Shown piece by piece: positions 17,439-26,459 of a stretch of DNA of 64,000 bases (its first letter is position 1; each line of letters opens with the position of its first letter). The DNA comes from Streptomyces sp. CC53 (GTDB lineage: Bacteria; Actinomycetota; Actinomycetes; Streptomycetales; Streptomycetaceae): assembly GCF_001865245.1 (NCBI RefSeq), contig NZ_MKXB01000194.1, positions 192,747-256,746 of the forward strand, read 5' to 3'. Under the pieces are notes generated by a model. The model saw only the letters and a program-made list of their open reading frames with translations, did no database searches and was not told the origin of the DNA. A program made the translations under genes and the position numbers.

Positions 17439-17732
17439 TCAGAACTCGTAGTCGGCGATCACCCACGTGGCGAACTCGCGCCACTGCGCGGCGGCCGCCT
17501 GGTGCGCCGGGTGCTCCACGTACCGTCGCAGGGCCTCCGGGTCCTCGACGGCCGAGTTGATGGCGAAGTCGTAGGCGATGGGGCGGTCCGAGATGTTCCA
17601 CTCGCACTCCCAGACCTTCAGCTCCGGGATGACGCCGTCCAGTGCCCGGAAGGCCCGCACGCCCGCCTCGACGCGCGGCTCGTCGCGCTGTACACCCTCG
17701 TTGAGCTTGAACAGGACCAGGTGGCGGATCAC
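17439..17732 (-). CDS. Dabb-family (stress-responsive alpha/beta barrel) protein
   Basis: A 97-residue ferredoxin-fold protein. MIRHLVLFKL at the N-terminus, IPELKVWECEWNIS in the middle and DFAINSAVEDPEALRRYVEHPAHQ near the end are typical of the Dabb family. These proteins form dimers; some are polyketide cyclase-like or stress-induced, but no substrate can be inferred. GTG 17732 is preceded by AGGAG seven bases upstream. Confidence 0.88.
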   Translation of the reverse strand: MIRHLVLFKLNEGVQRDEPRVEAGVRAFRALDGVIPELKVWECEWNISDRPIAYDFAINSAVEDPEALRRYVEHPAHQAAAAQWREFATWVIADYEF

Positions 17733-17786
17733 GGCGTACTCCTAGAGGGATGTCCTGGACGACCGGGCGGCTCGGTCCTGCCCGCC

Positions 17787-17951
17787 CTAGTTGATGAGTG
17801 CGGTCATGAACTGACCGACGGCTTGAGCAGCACTCGAAATGCCCTCGAAGCCTATCTGCACCAGGTCGGCGGAGCGCTCGGGGGACGTGACGATCGTGTA
17901 GAGCACGAAGACCGTGAGGGCATACAGCGTGAACTTCTTCGCCTGTGCCAT
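17787..17951 (-). CDS. Small hydrophobic protein of unknown function
   Basis: A 54-residue protein starting MAQAKKFTLYALTVFVLYTI, with one membrane segment (about 8-25). An amphipathic stretch SADLVQIGFEGISSAAQAVG follows. ATG 17951 has GGGAG upstream. I do not know the family beyond similar small streptomycete proteins. It is on the same strand as the Dabb gene, 54 bp upstream of it, and may be co-transcribed. Confidence 0.65.
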   Translation of the reverse strand: MAQAKKFTLYALTVFVLYTIVTSPERSADLVQIGFEGISSAAQAVGQFMTALIN

Positions 17952-18251
17952 CGGCCTGTCTCCCCGTCCCTCACCTGTGCTTCCTCGGCGGTCGGGTGAG
18001 TCTAACCGAGCCCTTCCGGGACCAAGGCCCCGCTGGTTCGGGCCCTTTGCCGCCCCCTGGAGACGCCGGGAAGGCGCAGGATGGTTCCGGGCCCGGGACC
18101 TGGCAGGAATCCCGGGACCCGGGACCGGTCCCGACTGCGGGGCCTGCGCCGTCGGGCTCTCCCCCGATGAGCGGCGCGGGCACGAGGACCGGTTCTCACC
18201 GGGGGAGCGGCGTGTGTGCCCCCGTCTTCGCCGCTCCCCCGTCCGACACGG

Positions 18252-18280
18252 GAAGCCCCGGGCCCTCACCCCGGGGCTTC
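18252..18280 (-). terminator. Hairpin between the tRNA-Ser and small protein genes
   Basis: GAAGCCCCGGG (18252-18262) pairs with CCCGGGGCTTC (18270-18280). It is a second hairpin beyond that at 18321, and together they insulate the tRNA. The rest of 17952-18251 holds no visible gene. Confidence 0.6.
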
Positions 18281-18320
18281 TGCCGTGCGAGGCGCCCCCC
18301 GCGGGGCGTACGCCGCAACG

Positions 18321-18356
18321 CGAAGGGCCCCGGCGCTTTCGCACCGGGGCCCTTCG
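18321..18356 (-). terminator. Terminator of tRNA-Ser(CGA)
   Basis: A perfect 13-bp stem (18321-18333 with 18344-18356), eight bases past the 3' end of the tRNA. Confidence 0.8.
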
Positions 18357-18363
18357 TCGAGAG

Positions 18364-18448
18364 CGGTAGCGGAGGGATTTGAACCCTCGGTGACTTGCGC
18401 CACACTCGCTTTCGAGGCGAGCTCCTTCGGCCGCTCGGACACGCTACC
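18364..18448 (-). tRNA. tRNA-Ser (anticodon CGA)
   Basis: An 85-nt class II tRNA on the minus strand. The acceptor stem GGTAGCG pairs with CGCTACC. The anticodon stem CTCGC/GCGAG encloses CTCGAAA, giving anticodon CGA, which reads UCG. A long variable arm and GGGTTCAAATCCC in the T-arm are present. Confidence 0.97.
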
Positions 18449-18941
18449 GAGAGAGAGCTTAGCCCAAAGGGGGCCCGACGCTGAAATCCATGGGCCGCGT
18501 CGCGCCGAGGCCGCGTCAGGGGCGCACGGTGCTGGTCCTGCCCGGCGCCTGGCCCGCGGTCGTTGCACCCGTGCGTCCCGCCGGTCGACGACGGATGCGC
18601 GCGGCCACCGCCGCCGCCCGCGGCGGCCGCAGGGCGGGAGAGCGGCCGGTCAGCAGGGCGAGTCCGGAGGAGGACAGCCGTGTCGGAAGGAGGCGGCGGA
18701 GGACGGCCGGCCAACGGGCGGGGCCGCGGGGAGGGCGGAGTGCGCGGGGCGGGACGGGTGGTCGGCCCGGCCGCGAGCCCGGCGTACCTGGCGGAGGGAG
18801 CCCGTTCAAGGGGGAGGACCGGGCGGGCTCGCGGCGGTCCAGCGGACGGAGGAGGAGCGGTCGGCGTGTGGAGCGCGTACTGGAAGCGGCTCGTCAGTGG
18901 GCGCGGGGGAGGTGTGTGGAGCGCGTACCGGAAGCGGCCCG
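18449..18941. repeat. 493-bp interval with a 48-bp tandem duplication next to tadA
   Basis: GTGTGGAGCGCGTAC begins at 18866 and again at 18914. The two 48-bp units (18866-18961) differ at a few positions, and the second runs over the tadA stop codon. The remaining sequence is Arg/Gly/Ala-coding in every frame and shows no supported gene. Confidence 0.5.
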
Positions 18942-19475
18942 TCAGCGGACGCGGAAGAAGCGTGTCAGCAGCGCGGAGCACTCGTCCGCCAGGACGCCCT
19001 GCACCACCTCCGGCCGGTGGTTGAGCCGGCGGTCCCGTACGAGGTCCCACAGCGAGCCCACCGCGCCCGCCTTCTCGTCCATCGCTCCGAAGACGACGCG
19101 GTCCACGCGTGACTGGACGAGCGCGCCCGCGCACATCACGCACGGCTCCAGGGTCACCACCAGGGTGCAGCCGGTGAGCCGCCACGCGCCCAACCGCTCC
19201 GCCGCGCGGCGCAGGGCCAGCACCTCGGCGTGCGCCGTGGGGTCGCCGGCGGCCTCCCGCTCGTTGTGGCCGGTCGCGAGGATGTCGCCGTCCGGGCCGA
19301 GCACCACCGCCCCGACCGGCACATCATCGCTCTGCGCGGCCCGTTCCGCCTCCGCCAGGGCACGCCGCATGGGCCCCCGCCACGGATCCCGTACGGGGTC
19401 GTGGACGGGGGCGGTCGCGGCGTCCCCGGCGGGGGTCGCGCGGGTCGGTTCCGGGTCCGGCAGGGCAGCGGGCAC
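18942..19475 (-). CDS. tadA: tRNA-specific adenosine deaminase TadA
   Basis: This enzyme converts A34 to inosine in tRNA-Arg(ACG), which is encoded at 1536 in this window. The zinc site is HAEVLALRRA and EPCVMCAGAL, with catalytic Glu in the HAE motif. DVPVGAVVLGPDGDI and VDRVVFGAMDEKAGAVGSL are further family signatures. The full frame is 177 residues from GTG 19475, which shares its first base with the TAG stop of the upstream gene. A shorter form from ATG 19370 (142 residues) is also plausible. The N-terminal DPVRDPWRGPMRRAL segment resembles other streptomycete TadA starts. Confidence 0.93.
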   Translation of the reverse strand: MPAALPDPEPTRATPAGDAATAPVHDPVRDPWRGPMRRALAEAERAAQSDDVPVGAVVLGPDGDILATGHNEREAAGDPTAHAEVLALRRAAERLGAWRLTGCTLVVTLEPCVMCAGALVQSRVDRVVFGAMDEKAGAVGSLWDLVRDRRLNHRPEVVQGVLADECSALLTRFFRVR

Positions 19476-19993
19476 TAGCGAACGGCCTCCAGTACCTCCG
19501 CGGCGCCCAGGGCCTCGGCGATCTCGGACAGCACGTCGGTGTCGAGGTCCAGCAGTTCCTTCTCCGCCAGGCCCAGGTCGTCCAGGATCCGCCGGTCTCC
19601 CAGCGGTGCGGCGGGCACCGCTCCGGTCTCCGTGTCCTCCTCGGTCTCGTCGTCCGGTTCGCCGTCCTCGGTCCCGTCGAGGTCCAGCGCGTCCAGGTCG
19701 GGGGCGTCGGACGGGTCGTCCCCGAGCAGTTCCCTGGTGAGGATCTCCCCGTACGAGGAGCGCGCGGCGGCGGCGCCGTCCGAGACGTAGATGCGAGGGT
19801 CGTCCTCGCCCTCCACGCGGACGATGCCGAACCACGCGTCCTCCTGCTCGATGAAGACGAGCACCGTGTCGGCGTCCGGCGAGGCGTCGCGGGCCAGGTC
19901 GGTCAGATCCGCCAGGGTCTCCACATCGTCGAGCTCTGTGTCGCTCGCTACCCACCCGTCTTCGGTGAGCGTGAGCAGTGCGGCGAAGTACAC
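19475..19993 (-). CDS. tRNA adenosine deaminase-associated protein
   Basis: A 172-residue acidic protein starting VYFAALLTLTEDGWVASDTELDD. A central very acidic linker (about 105-125) is followed by a C-terminal helical segment, DLGLAEKELLDLDTDVLSEIAEALG. Actinobacterial proteins with this layout are named for their position next to tadA; the biochemical role is unknown. GTG 19993 has GGGAG seven bases upstream. It overlaps tadA by one base, so the two are translationally coupled. Confidence 0.85.
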   Translation of the reverse strand: MYFAALLTLTEDGWVASDTELDDVETLADLTDLARDASPDADTVLVFIEQEDAWFGIVRVEGEDDPRIYVSDGAAAARSSYGEILTRELLGDDPSDAPDLDALDLDGTEDGEPDDETEEDTETGAVPAAPLGDRRILDDLGLAEKELLDLDTDVLSEIAEALGAAEVLEAVR

Positions 19994-20249
19994 CGTGACT
20001 CTCCCACTGATCAGAGGTGTGACGATCGCGGGCGGCGCGCTCCTGAATGGCCCGCCCACTCGGCATCGTGGCAGACGCGGGGCCTGAAGGAGGAGTGTTC
20101 CGCTCTTGCGTCGTGCACCAGTCTGAGGCCGGGCCCCCGGTCGGCGTCACCCGCCCCCCGCCCTCGACGAGCCGCGGCCCGGCCCGGCTCGGCGGGCCGT
20201 CACTGCTGGTCACAGCGGTCGAGCAACGATCACACGGGGTGAGCGGGCG

Positions 20250-20489
20250 TCACCACCGGAAGGTCCGCATCCGCAGGGCGTGGCGCATCCGCGCCGCTCG
20301 GGCGCGGCGTGGCTGGACCCGGTCGCGCAGGGCTTTCGCCTCGTTCAGCTCGCGCAGGAACTGTGCGCGGCGCCGCCTGCGCTCGGCGTCGTCGGCCGCC
20401 TGGCGTTCGGCCGCTTCCCGTTCGGCCGTCCGCCGATCCGTCGTCTGCCGTTCGGCCGTCCGCCGGTCGGGCTCGTCCTGGTCGGGCAT
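20250..20489 (-). CDS. Small charged coiled-coil protein
   Basis: A 79-residue protein, MPDQDEPDRRTAERQ at the N-terminus, then Glu/Arg/Ala heptad-like repeats (about 10-50). It ends in a strongly basic tail, RARAARMRHALRMRTFRW. One continuous coiled coil is likely. The function is unknown, and the protein is divergent from upp with a 90-bp shared intergenic region. Confidence 0.55.
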   Translation of the reverse strand: MPDQDEPDRRTAERQTTDRRTAEREAAERQAADDAERRRRRAQFLRELNEAKALRDRVQPRRARAARMRHALRMRTFRW

Positions 20490-20579
20490 CGCCACACCAC
20501 CACCCCACGGCTGGGTTCCACCGTGTCCACCTTCCCGCGGCTGCGTGGGTTGATGCCAGTGCGGGCTACTGTTGTGGGC

Positions 20580-21215
20580 ATGCGGATCCACGTCGTCGAC
20601 CACCCGCTGGTGGCGCACAAACTCACCACGCTGCGCGACAGGCGCACCGACTCCCCCACCTTCCGGCGGCTCGCCGACGAGCTGGTCACCCTGCTCGCGT
20701 ACGAGGCCACGCGCGACGTGCGCACCGAGCGGGTCGGCATCGAGACGCCCGTGACGGCCACCGAAGGTGTGAAGCTGTCCCACCCGCGTCCGCTGGTCGT
20801 GCCGATCCTGCGGGCCGGCCTCGGCATGCTCGACGGCATGGTGCGGCTGCTGCCGACCGCCGAGGTGGGCTTCCTCGGCATGATCCGCAACGAGGAGACC
20901 CTGGAGGCGTCGACGTACGCCACGCGGATGCCGGAGGACCTCTCCGGGCGGCAGGTGTACGTCCTCGACCCGATGCTGGCCACGGGCGGCACGCTGGTCG
21001 CGGCGATCCAGGAACTCATCAAGCGGGGCGCCGACGACGTCACGGCGGTGGTGCTGCTGGCCGCGCCGGAGGGCGTGCAGGTGATGGAGCGGGAGCTGGC
21101 GGGGACGCCGGTGACCGTGGTCACCGCTGCGGTGGACGAGCGGCTGAACGAGAGCGGCTACATCGTGCCCGGCCTCGGTGACGCGGGCGACCGCATGTAC
21201 GGAACCGCCGAGTAG
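20580..21215 (+). CDS. upp: Uracil phosphoribosyltransferase
   Basis: A 211-residue enzyme that makes UMP from uracil and PRPP in pyrimidine salvage. The PRPP-binding motif VLDPMLATGGTLVAAI lies at about 129-144. RAGLGMLDGM and the C-terminal uracil-binding GYIVPGLGDAGDRMYGT are present. Length is normal. TACTGT at 20567-20572 ends seven bases before the ATG and there is no ribosome binding site, so a leaderless transcript is likely. Confidence 0.97.
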   Translation: MRIHVVDHPLVAHKLTTLRDRRTDSPTFRRLADELVTLLAYEATRDVRTERVGIETPVTATEGVKLSHPRPLVVPILRAGLGMLDGMVRLLPTAEVGFLGMIRNEETLEASTYATRMPEDLSGRQVYVLDPMLATGGTLVAAIQELIKRGADDVTAVVLLAAPEGVQVMERELAGTPVTVVTAAVDERLNESGYIVPGLGDAGDRMYGTAE

Positions 21216-21230
21216 GCGACGCCGCCGGCG

Positions 21231-21270
21231 GGGTGCGCGGGGGCCCGGGTGCACGGGCCCGTGCGCGCCC
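21231..21270 (+). terminator. Terminator between convergent upp and LytR_C genes
   Basis: GGGCCCG (21241-21247) pairs with CGGGCCC (21254-21260) around a six-base loop; flanking GGGTGCGCGG and GTGCGCGCCC extend the stem with few mismatches. The rest of 21271-21453 shows nothing notable. Confidence 0.6.
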
Positions 21271-21453
21271 TGAGCAGGCCCGGGCCAGTCCGTAGGGTCC
21301 GTGGGGCGGCGGGTACGGGGCCGGGGCCGGAGTCGGGCAGCGGGCGGTCGTCCTGGCCGCGTGGCGAGACCCGGGCGGGCCGCAGTTCCACGGCAAGGCC
21401 GCGGCGGCGGTGCCCCGACCGGGGGCGGCGGCGCGACCGGTCGTCTGAACGCG

Positions 21454-22083
21454 TCACGTACAGGTGGACGGCACCGGCTTGGGGCGGAGCAGGGCGGTCA
21501 TCGCGGCGGTCGCGTCGGACGGGGTGGCGAGGGTGGTGAAACCGGAGCCGATGATCAGGTCCACGTCCGCGGTCTCCCGCGTGTCGGTCTTCGTCTCGAC
21601 GCCCTTCAGTTGTGTGCCGAGCACCGGGAACGCGCCCTTGGCGGCCGGCGGGGCGCCGAGCAGTATGCCGGGCCCCGCGACCTTCTTGTCGTACACGGCC
21701 GGAGCGTTCCCGATCTTCCCGACGGTGAAGCCGCGCTTCTTCAGCTCGTCGGCGGTGGCCTTGGCCAGCCCGGAGCGGGGCGTGGCGTTGTAGACGTTGA
21801 CGGTGATCTGGGCGGGACGCGGCAAGGCGACCGCCGCGACGGGCGACGGGCTCGCGGCCTTGCAGGTGGACCCGGCAGTGGGACGGCGCGCGGTGCCGGT
21901 GCTGTCGCCGCCGAAGACGTCGATGAGCTGGACCGTTCCCCAGCCGGCCAGGCCCAGCGCGGCCGCGGCGGCGATGCCGGCCACAGCGATGCGGCCACGG
22001 CGGCGAGGGCGTCGCATACGGGGGTACGTCGTGCCCGTCACGCGGTACTTACCGCCCATACCGGGGGGAGTGAGCATGCTCAT
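21454..22083 (-). CDS. LytR C-terminal domain protein, single membrane anchor
   Basis: A 209-residue protein. The basic cytoplasmic N-terminus includes YPRMRRPRRRGR. One membrane segment follows (about 32-52), then a Ser/Pro linker and a LytR_C domain (about 90-205) beginning ITVNVYNATPRSGLAKATADELKKRGFTV. LytR_C domains accompany wall-polymer ligases but also occur alone, as here, with unknown activity. ATG 22083 is used; an in-frame ATG lies two codons later. Confidence 0.85.
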   Translation of the reverse strand: MSMLTPPGMGGKYRVTGTTYPRMRRPRRRGRIAVAGIAAAAALGLAGWGTVQLIDVFGGDSTGTARRPTAGSTCKAASPSPVAAVALPRPAQITVNVYNATPRSGLAKATADELKKRGFTVGKIGNAPAVYDKKVAGPGILLGAPPAAKGAFPVLGTQLKGVETKTDTRETADVDLIIGSGFTTLATPSDATAAMTALLRPKPVPSTCT

Positions 22084-22282
22084 GGGCGCAGCGTAATGCG
22101 GCCCGATGACTATGCCTACTAAACGATCAGCAGCTCAGGGCCGGACGAGTGGGAAAACGGCCCGGAAGGTGCAGCGGGCGGGATCGCGGGTCCCGCCGGT
22201 GCCTGTCGGCAGGGAGGCGTCCAGGGCCTCGGCGCGACGCGGCGTGGAGCGCCGCTGCGGGCCGGCGCGGCCGGGCGTGGCG

Positions 22283-22579
22283 CTAGTCGAGTTCGAGCAC
22301 CCGGGCGTGCAGCACCTGGCGCTGCTGCAGGGCCGCGCGGACGGCGCGGTGCAGCCCGTCCTCCAGGTAGAGGTCGCCCTGCCACTTCACGACGTGTGCG
22401 AAGAGGTCGCCGTAGAAGGTGGAGTCCTCGGCGAGGAGCGTCTCCAGGTCCAGCTGGCCCTTGGTGGTGACGAGCTGATCGAGGCGGACCGGACGCGGCG
22501 CGACATCCGCCCACTGCCGGGTGCTGTCCCGGCCGTGGTCGGGATACGGCCGCCCGTTACCGATGCGCTTGAAGATCAC
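22283..22579 (-). CDS. VapB-like small conserved protein
   Basis: A 98-residue protein, MIFKRIGNGRPYPDHGR at the N-terminus, then RLDQLVTTKGQLDLETLLAED and LYLEDGLHRAVRAALQQRQ. Actinobacterial homologues are very conserved and are labelled VapB-family antitoxin in databases. No toxin gene is adjacent, so that label is doubtful. GTG 22579 follows a TAGGCT element (22591-22586) by six bases, suggesting a leaderless message. Confidence 0.75.
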   Translation of the reverse strand: MIFKRIGNGRPYPDHGRDSTRQWADVAPRPVRLDQLVTTKGQLDLETLLAEDSTFYGDLFAHVVKWQGDLYLEDGLHRAVRAALQQRQVLHARVLELD

Positions 22580-22681
22580 ACGGAAAGCCTACCGGGCAAG
22601 CCCCTCCCGGCGCAGCCGCGCGACACCGGCAGACTGTCCGGTGCCGCGCGGCAAATCGACGCATAGTGGCAGTTTCCGGTA

Positions 22682-22725
22682 TGTGCCGCCGCACGGGTTC
22701 CGTACGGACCCCGTGCGGCGGCACA
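22682..22725. terminator. Large hairpin between VapB-like and peptidase genes
   Basis: TGTGCCGCCGCACGGG (22682-22697) pairs perfectly with CCCGTGCGGCGGCACA (22710-22725). A smaller hairpin, GTCTCCG/CGGAGAC (22747-22771), lies between it and the peptidase stop. Together they probably end the peptidase transcript. Confidence 0.65.
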
Positions 22726-22782
22726 CCCTCCCCGAAGGTACTGCCGGTCTCCGAGCCCCTTACCCGGAGACGACGCAGGTCC

Positions 22783-24339
22783 TTACTCGGTGGCCTCGTC
22801 GTGGTCGTGGTCGTCGTGCAGGCCGCCGCCGCTGCCCGCGTCGCCGTCCGTCGGGACGAACTCCACCGGGGTGCGCAGCGAGCTGAGGTCGTGCGCGTAG
22901 GTGCCGACCGCGTTGGCGATGACGTCGATGTTCGCGTCGAACGCCGCCATGCTGATGTTGTCGATGTCGTCGCACGCGGCGTGGTAGCACGGGTCGTACG
23001 CCTCGCCCGCGGTGCCGCCGAACTTCACGGCCTGCGCCTCGGTCTTGATGCCCTCCGCGCCGGTGAAGGTGCCGCCCGCCGGGATGCCCGCGGCGATGAA
23101 CGGCCCGTAGTCGGAGCGGCCGGTGAAGTCCGTGCCCGCGTGCGGCAGGCCCTTCTCGTCCATGAACGCGAGGATGTCCCGCTCCAGCTGGGCGGAGCCC
23201 TCCGGTCCGGCCGGGGCGCCGACCTGGTCGGAGTCGTTGCCGTCGTACACGAACAGGCCGTAGTTCGGCGAAGCGATCATGTCGAAGTTGAGGTAGAGCT
23301 TGATCTCCTTCAGGCCGAGGTCGTCGAGGTTCTCGACGTAGTGCTCGGACCCGAGGAGACCGTTCTCCTCCGCGCCCCACCAGGCGAACCGCACCTTGTT
23401 GGTGGTCTTGTGCTTGTGCTTGGCGAACTTCAGCGCCACGTCCAGCAGACCGGCCGAGCCGGAACCGTTGTCGTTGATGCCGGGGCCCGCGGTCACCGAG
23501 TCCAGGTGGGAGCCCAGCATCACCGTGTTGGCGGCGTTGCCCCGCTGCGTCTCGGCGATGACGTTGCGGGTGGTCCGCTGCTCCTGGAGCTGGCGGATGT
23601 CGAGGGTGACCTCCACCGGCCCGGCGGCCAGGTCGGCGGCGAGCTGCTCGCCGTCCGCCAGCGAGATGCCGCCCGTCGGGATCTTGCCCTCTCCGGGACC
23701 GCCGAGGGTGCCGCTGAGGGTGCCCTCGGTGTTGTTGTAGATGACCGCGCCGACGGCGCCCGCGGCGGCGGCGTTCGCCTGCTTGGCGGCGAAGGTGCAG
23801 CCGCCGCGCTTGATCAGGGCGATCTTGCCGCTGAAGGCGTCGGTCGCGAAGTCGGTCGGCTCGCAGCCGTTGGAACCGTCCGCGTCCACCGGGGCGGCGA
23901 CGAGGGCGGCCGTCGTGCCGCCGACCGGCGTGGACTTGGTGTACGTCATCGCGCGGATGGAGACGTCGCGGGACGCGGGCGAGACCACGGAGAGCTTCTC
24001 CGCCTGCGTCTCGGTGTAGAAGAACTCGAACTCCTGGTACGACACGTCGTACCCGGCCTTCTTCAGCTGCTGGTAGACGTACGCCGCGGAGGCGTCGTAG
24101 CCCAGCGTGCCGGCGGCGCGGTTGCCTCCGGCGGTGTCGGCTATCTGCTGGAACTTTCGCAGGTGCTTGTGTGCGCTCTCGGCGGAGGCCGCCTTCACCA
24201 GGCGGTCGGCCAGCTTCGCGGCGTTCTTCGCCGGGTCGTGCTTGCCGGCGGAAGCCGGTGAGGCGGAGGCCAGCAGAAGCGGGGTCGCGAGTGCGGCTGC
24301 GGCCAGAGCGGCCACGGCTCTGCGATGGGATGAGTTCAC
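22783..24339 (-). CDS. Secreted M28-family aminopeptidase with PA domain
   Basis: A 518-residue secreted protein. The signal peptide ends near SASPASA (about residue 31). A protease-associated domain lies at about 135-240 (KIALIKRGGCTF, GAVGAVIYNN). The M28 catalytic domain has the zinc ligands and catalytic Glu in GSHLDSV, GINDNGSG, WWGAEENGLLGSEHY, FDMIASPNYG and CYHAACDD. It resembles Streptomyces griseus-type zinc aminopeptidases. The C-terminus ends in an Asp/His-rich tail. GTG 24339 has AAGGA upstream; the stop is TAA, rare in this genome. Confidence 0.92.
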   Translation of the reverse strand: MNSSHRRAVAALAAAALATPLLLASASPASAGKHDPAKNAAKLADRLVKAASAESAHKHLRKFQQIADTAGGNRAAGTLGYDASAAYVYQQLKKAGYDVSYQEFEFFYTETQAEKLSVVSPASRDVSIRAMTYTKSTPVGGTTAALVAAPVDADGSNGCEPTDFATDAFSGKIALIKRGGCTFAAKQANAAAAGAVGAVIYNNTEGTLSGTLGGPGEGKIPTGGISLADGEQLAADLAAGPVEVTLDIRQLQEQRTTRNVIAETQRGNAANTVMLGSHLDSVTAGPGINDNGSGSAGLLDVALKFAKHKHKTTNKVRFAWWGAEENGLLGSEHYVENLDDLGLKEIKLYLNFDMIASPNYGLFVYDGNDSDQVGAPAGPEGSAQLERDILAFMDEKGLPHAGTDFTGRSDYGPFIAAGIPAGGTFTGAEGIKTEAQAVKFGGTAGEAYDPCYHAACDDIDNISMAAFDANIDVIANAVGTYAHDLSSLRTPVEFVPTDGDAGSGGGLHDDHDHDEATE

Positions 24340-24573
24340 AGAGGTCCTTCCCGTGCGGACAGGGTTGAAGGGAAGCTAGCGATCAACTCGGCCGCTGTGA
24401 ACAGATGTGCCACAACTCGCGTCATTCTTCGTACGAATCGCCGTCGCTGTGGATAGCTGGCCGAGAACTTCCGCAGGGATGGGCATAGTTGAACTGCTTG
24501 CGGCGATTGGGCCGGTTTCGCGGAAGGAGGTGCGGGTCGTGGTCGGCTGGTTCGTGATGGCGGGGCCGCTCGG

Positions 24574-25209
24574 CTACTTCGTCCCCTTGGCGTCCTTTGC
24601 CGCCTTGCCCCCCTGGCTGCTCTTGGCCGTTCTGGCGGCACGTTTGGCCTCCTGTTTGTACGCGCGCACCTTGGCCAGCGACTCGGGCCCGGTGATGTCT
24701 GCTGCGGACCGGTGCGCCCCGGCTTCCCCGTACGGGCCCGCGGCCTCACGCCAGCCGTCGGGGCGGACGCCGTACTGCTTGCCGAGCAGCGCCAGGAAGA
24801 TCTGGGCCTTCTGCTTTCCGAAGCCCGGCAGCGCCTGGAGCCTGGCCAGCAGATCCTTCCCGCTGCTCGCACCGGTCCACACGGCTGCTGCGTCACCGTC
24901 GTACTCGTCCACCAGGTACTGGCACAGCTGTTGGATACGGCCCGCCATCGAGCCCGGATAGCGGTGCACGGCGGGCTTGGCGGACAGCAGTCCGGCGAAG
25001 CCCTCCGGGTCGTGCGCGGCGATGGTGTGCGCGTCCAGGTCGTCGGTGCCCAGGCGCTGGGCGATCGTGTACGGACCGGCGAACGCCCACTCCATGGGGA
25101 CCTGCTGGTCCAGCAGCATCCCGACGAGTGCGGCCAGGGGACTTCGGGACAGGAGCGCGTCGGCTTCCGGCTGCTGGGCCAGGCGGATGGCGGGACTGGG
25201 GGTGTTCAT
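24574..25209 (-). CDS. HhH-GPD family DNA base-excision protein
   Basis: A 211-residue protein. LVGMLLDQQVPMEWAFAGPYTIAQRLG and the helix-hairpin-helix LQALPGFGKQKAQIFLALLGKQYG are the core of HhH-GPD glycosylases. The usual catalytic Asp position downstream is not obvious to me. The last 30 residues are a Lys/Ala-rich tail that could bind DNA nonspecifically. Substrate is unknown. Confidence 0.85.
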   Translation of the reverse strand: MNTPSPAIRLAQQPEADALLSRSPLAALVGMLLDQQVPMEWAFAGPYTIAQRLGTDDLDAHTIAAHDPEGFAGLLSAKPAVHRYPGSMAGRIQQLCQYLVDEYDGDAAAVWTGASSGKDLLARLQALPGFGKQKAQIFLALLGKQYGVRPDGWREAAGPYGEAGAHRSAADITGPESLAKVRAYKQEAKRAARTAKSSQGGKAAKDAKGTK

Positions 25210-25428
25210 GGGGCGATGATCGTGCCCCGGCGGACGCCCCGCACGACGGGGTCAGCCGTACGGCTGTCGCCGCACCCCGGGACCACCCGGGCGCACGGCA
25301 CGCGCCCAGTGCCTGGAGGGGGCCCGCACGAAGGGTGGTCCTGCTCGGAGGGTGGTCCCACGCGAAGGGACGGGCAACGGATGGGCGGTGGGCCGGGGAA
25401 CGGCGCAGCGGTGGGCAGCCCGAGGGGG

Positions 25429-26379
25429 TCACTGTGCGGTCGCCAAGCGTGCGAGGGCCTCCTTCACGTGACCGCGCGTCGTCTCCGTCCCGAGGTGTCC
25501 GGCGCCGTCGGTGACGATCAGCTCGGCGTCCGGCCACGCCTTGGCCAGCTCCCAGGCCGTGGTGAGGGGGGCGGCCACGTCGAACCGCCCGTGGACCAGG
25601 ACACCGGGGATGCCGGCCAGCCGGTGGGCGCTCCGCAGAAGGGCGCCTTCCTCCAACCAGGCACCGTGGGAGAAGTAGTGCGCGCAGATCCGGACGAAGG
25701 CGAGCTGCGCCGCGCCGGGACGGTCCCCGTACGGGGTGCCGGCTCCCTCCTGGGAGACGACGGCGTCCTCCCACGCGCACCAGTCGGCGGTGGCCTTCTC
25801 CCGCACGGAACGGTCCGGATCGCCGGTCAGGCGTGCGTAGGCGGAAACCAGCTCGGCGGCGGTACGGGCGCCCGTACCGGAACCGGCCCGGAACCGGTCC
25901 CACGCCTCCGGGAACAGCGCTCCCGCACCCTCGTACAGCCAGGCGATCTCGGAGCGCCGGGTCGTGGTCACGCCGTGGACGACGATGCCGGACACCCTCT
26001 CCGGGTGCCGCTCGGCATAGGCGAGAAGCAGCGTGGACCCCCAGGAGCCGCCGTACAGCAGCCAGCGGTCGATGCCGAGGTGGACGCGGAGGCGCTCCAT
26101 ATCGGCGAGGAGGTGGGAGGTGGTGTTGGTGCCGAGGTCCACCGTCGGGTCGGCGGCGTGCGGGGTGCTGCGGCCACAACCGCGCTGATCGAACAAGATC
26201 GTGCGGTGGCGGGCGGGATCGAAGTAACGGGTGGCGCCCGAGGCCGACCCCGACCCGGGGCCGCCGTGGACGACCAGGGCCGGTCTGCCGAGGGGGTTGC
26301 CGTGGGCTTCCCAATGGACGCGGTGGCCGTCACCGACATCGAGCATGCCCTCGTCGTACGGCTGGCTCTCCGGGTACAT
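25429..26379 (-). CDS. pip: Proline iminopeptidase (S33 alpha/beta hydrolase)
   Basis: A 316-residue enzyme that removes N-terminal proline. It contains the oxyanion-hole motif HGGPGSGS and FDQRGCGRSTPHA. The nucleophile motif is GGSWGSTLLLAYAE. The acid is in HGRFDVAAPL and the catalytic His in DGAGHLGTE. The order and length fit prolyl aminopeptidase. ATG 26379 matches the family N-terminus (MYPESQPYDEGML); the ribosome binding site GGGGG is somewhat distant. Confidence 0.92.
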   Translation of the reverse strand: MYPESQPYDEGMLDVGDGHRVHWEAHGNPLGRPALVVHGGPGSGSASGATRYFDPARHRTILFDQRGCGRSTPHAADPTVDLGTNTTSHLLADMERLRVHLGIDRWLLYGGSWGSTLLLAYAERHPERVSGIVVHGVTTTRRSEIAWLYEGAGALFPEAWDRFRAGSGTGARTAAELVSAYARLTGDPDRSVREKATADWCAWEDAVVSQEGAGTPYGDRPGAAQLAFVRICAHYFSHGAWLEEGALLRSAHRLAGIPGVLVHGRFDVAAPLTTAWELAKAWPDAELIVTDGAGHLGTETTRGHVKEALARLATAQ

Positions 26380-26401
26380 GACGTGCGTGCCCCCAAGGTT
26401 T

Positions 26402-26459
26402 GGGTGGTGCGGGCTGGGTGTCGGGGGTCTTCGGGTGGTGCGGGCTGGGTGTCGGGGGT
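26402..26459. repeat. Two-copy 31-bp-period direct repeat
   Basis: A 27-bp unit, GGGTGGTGCGGGCTGGGTGT followed by CGGGGGT, occurs at 26402-26428 and 26433-26459. It lies in the 194-bp gap between cbiD and pip. The rest of the gap is G-rich without a gene. Confidence 0.6.

Noticed and set aside
22283..22579. VapBC toxin-antitoxin locus
   Set aside because: The VapB-like protein has no neighbouring PIN-domain or other toxin gene.
25455..25475. Possible fourth parS (TTCACGTGAC) within pip
   Set aside because: Only part of the palindrome matches; ParB sites tolerate few changes in this core.
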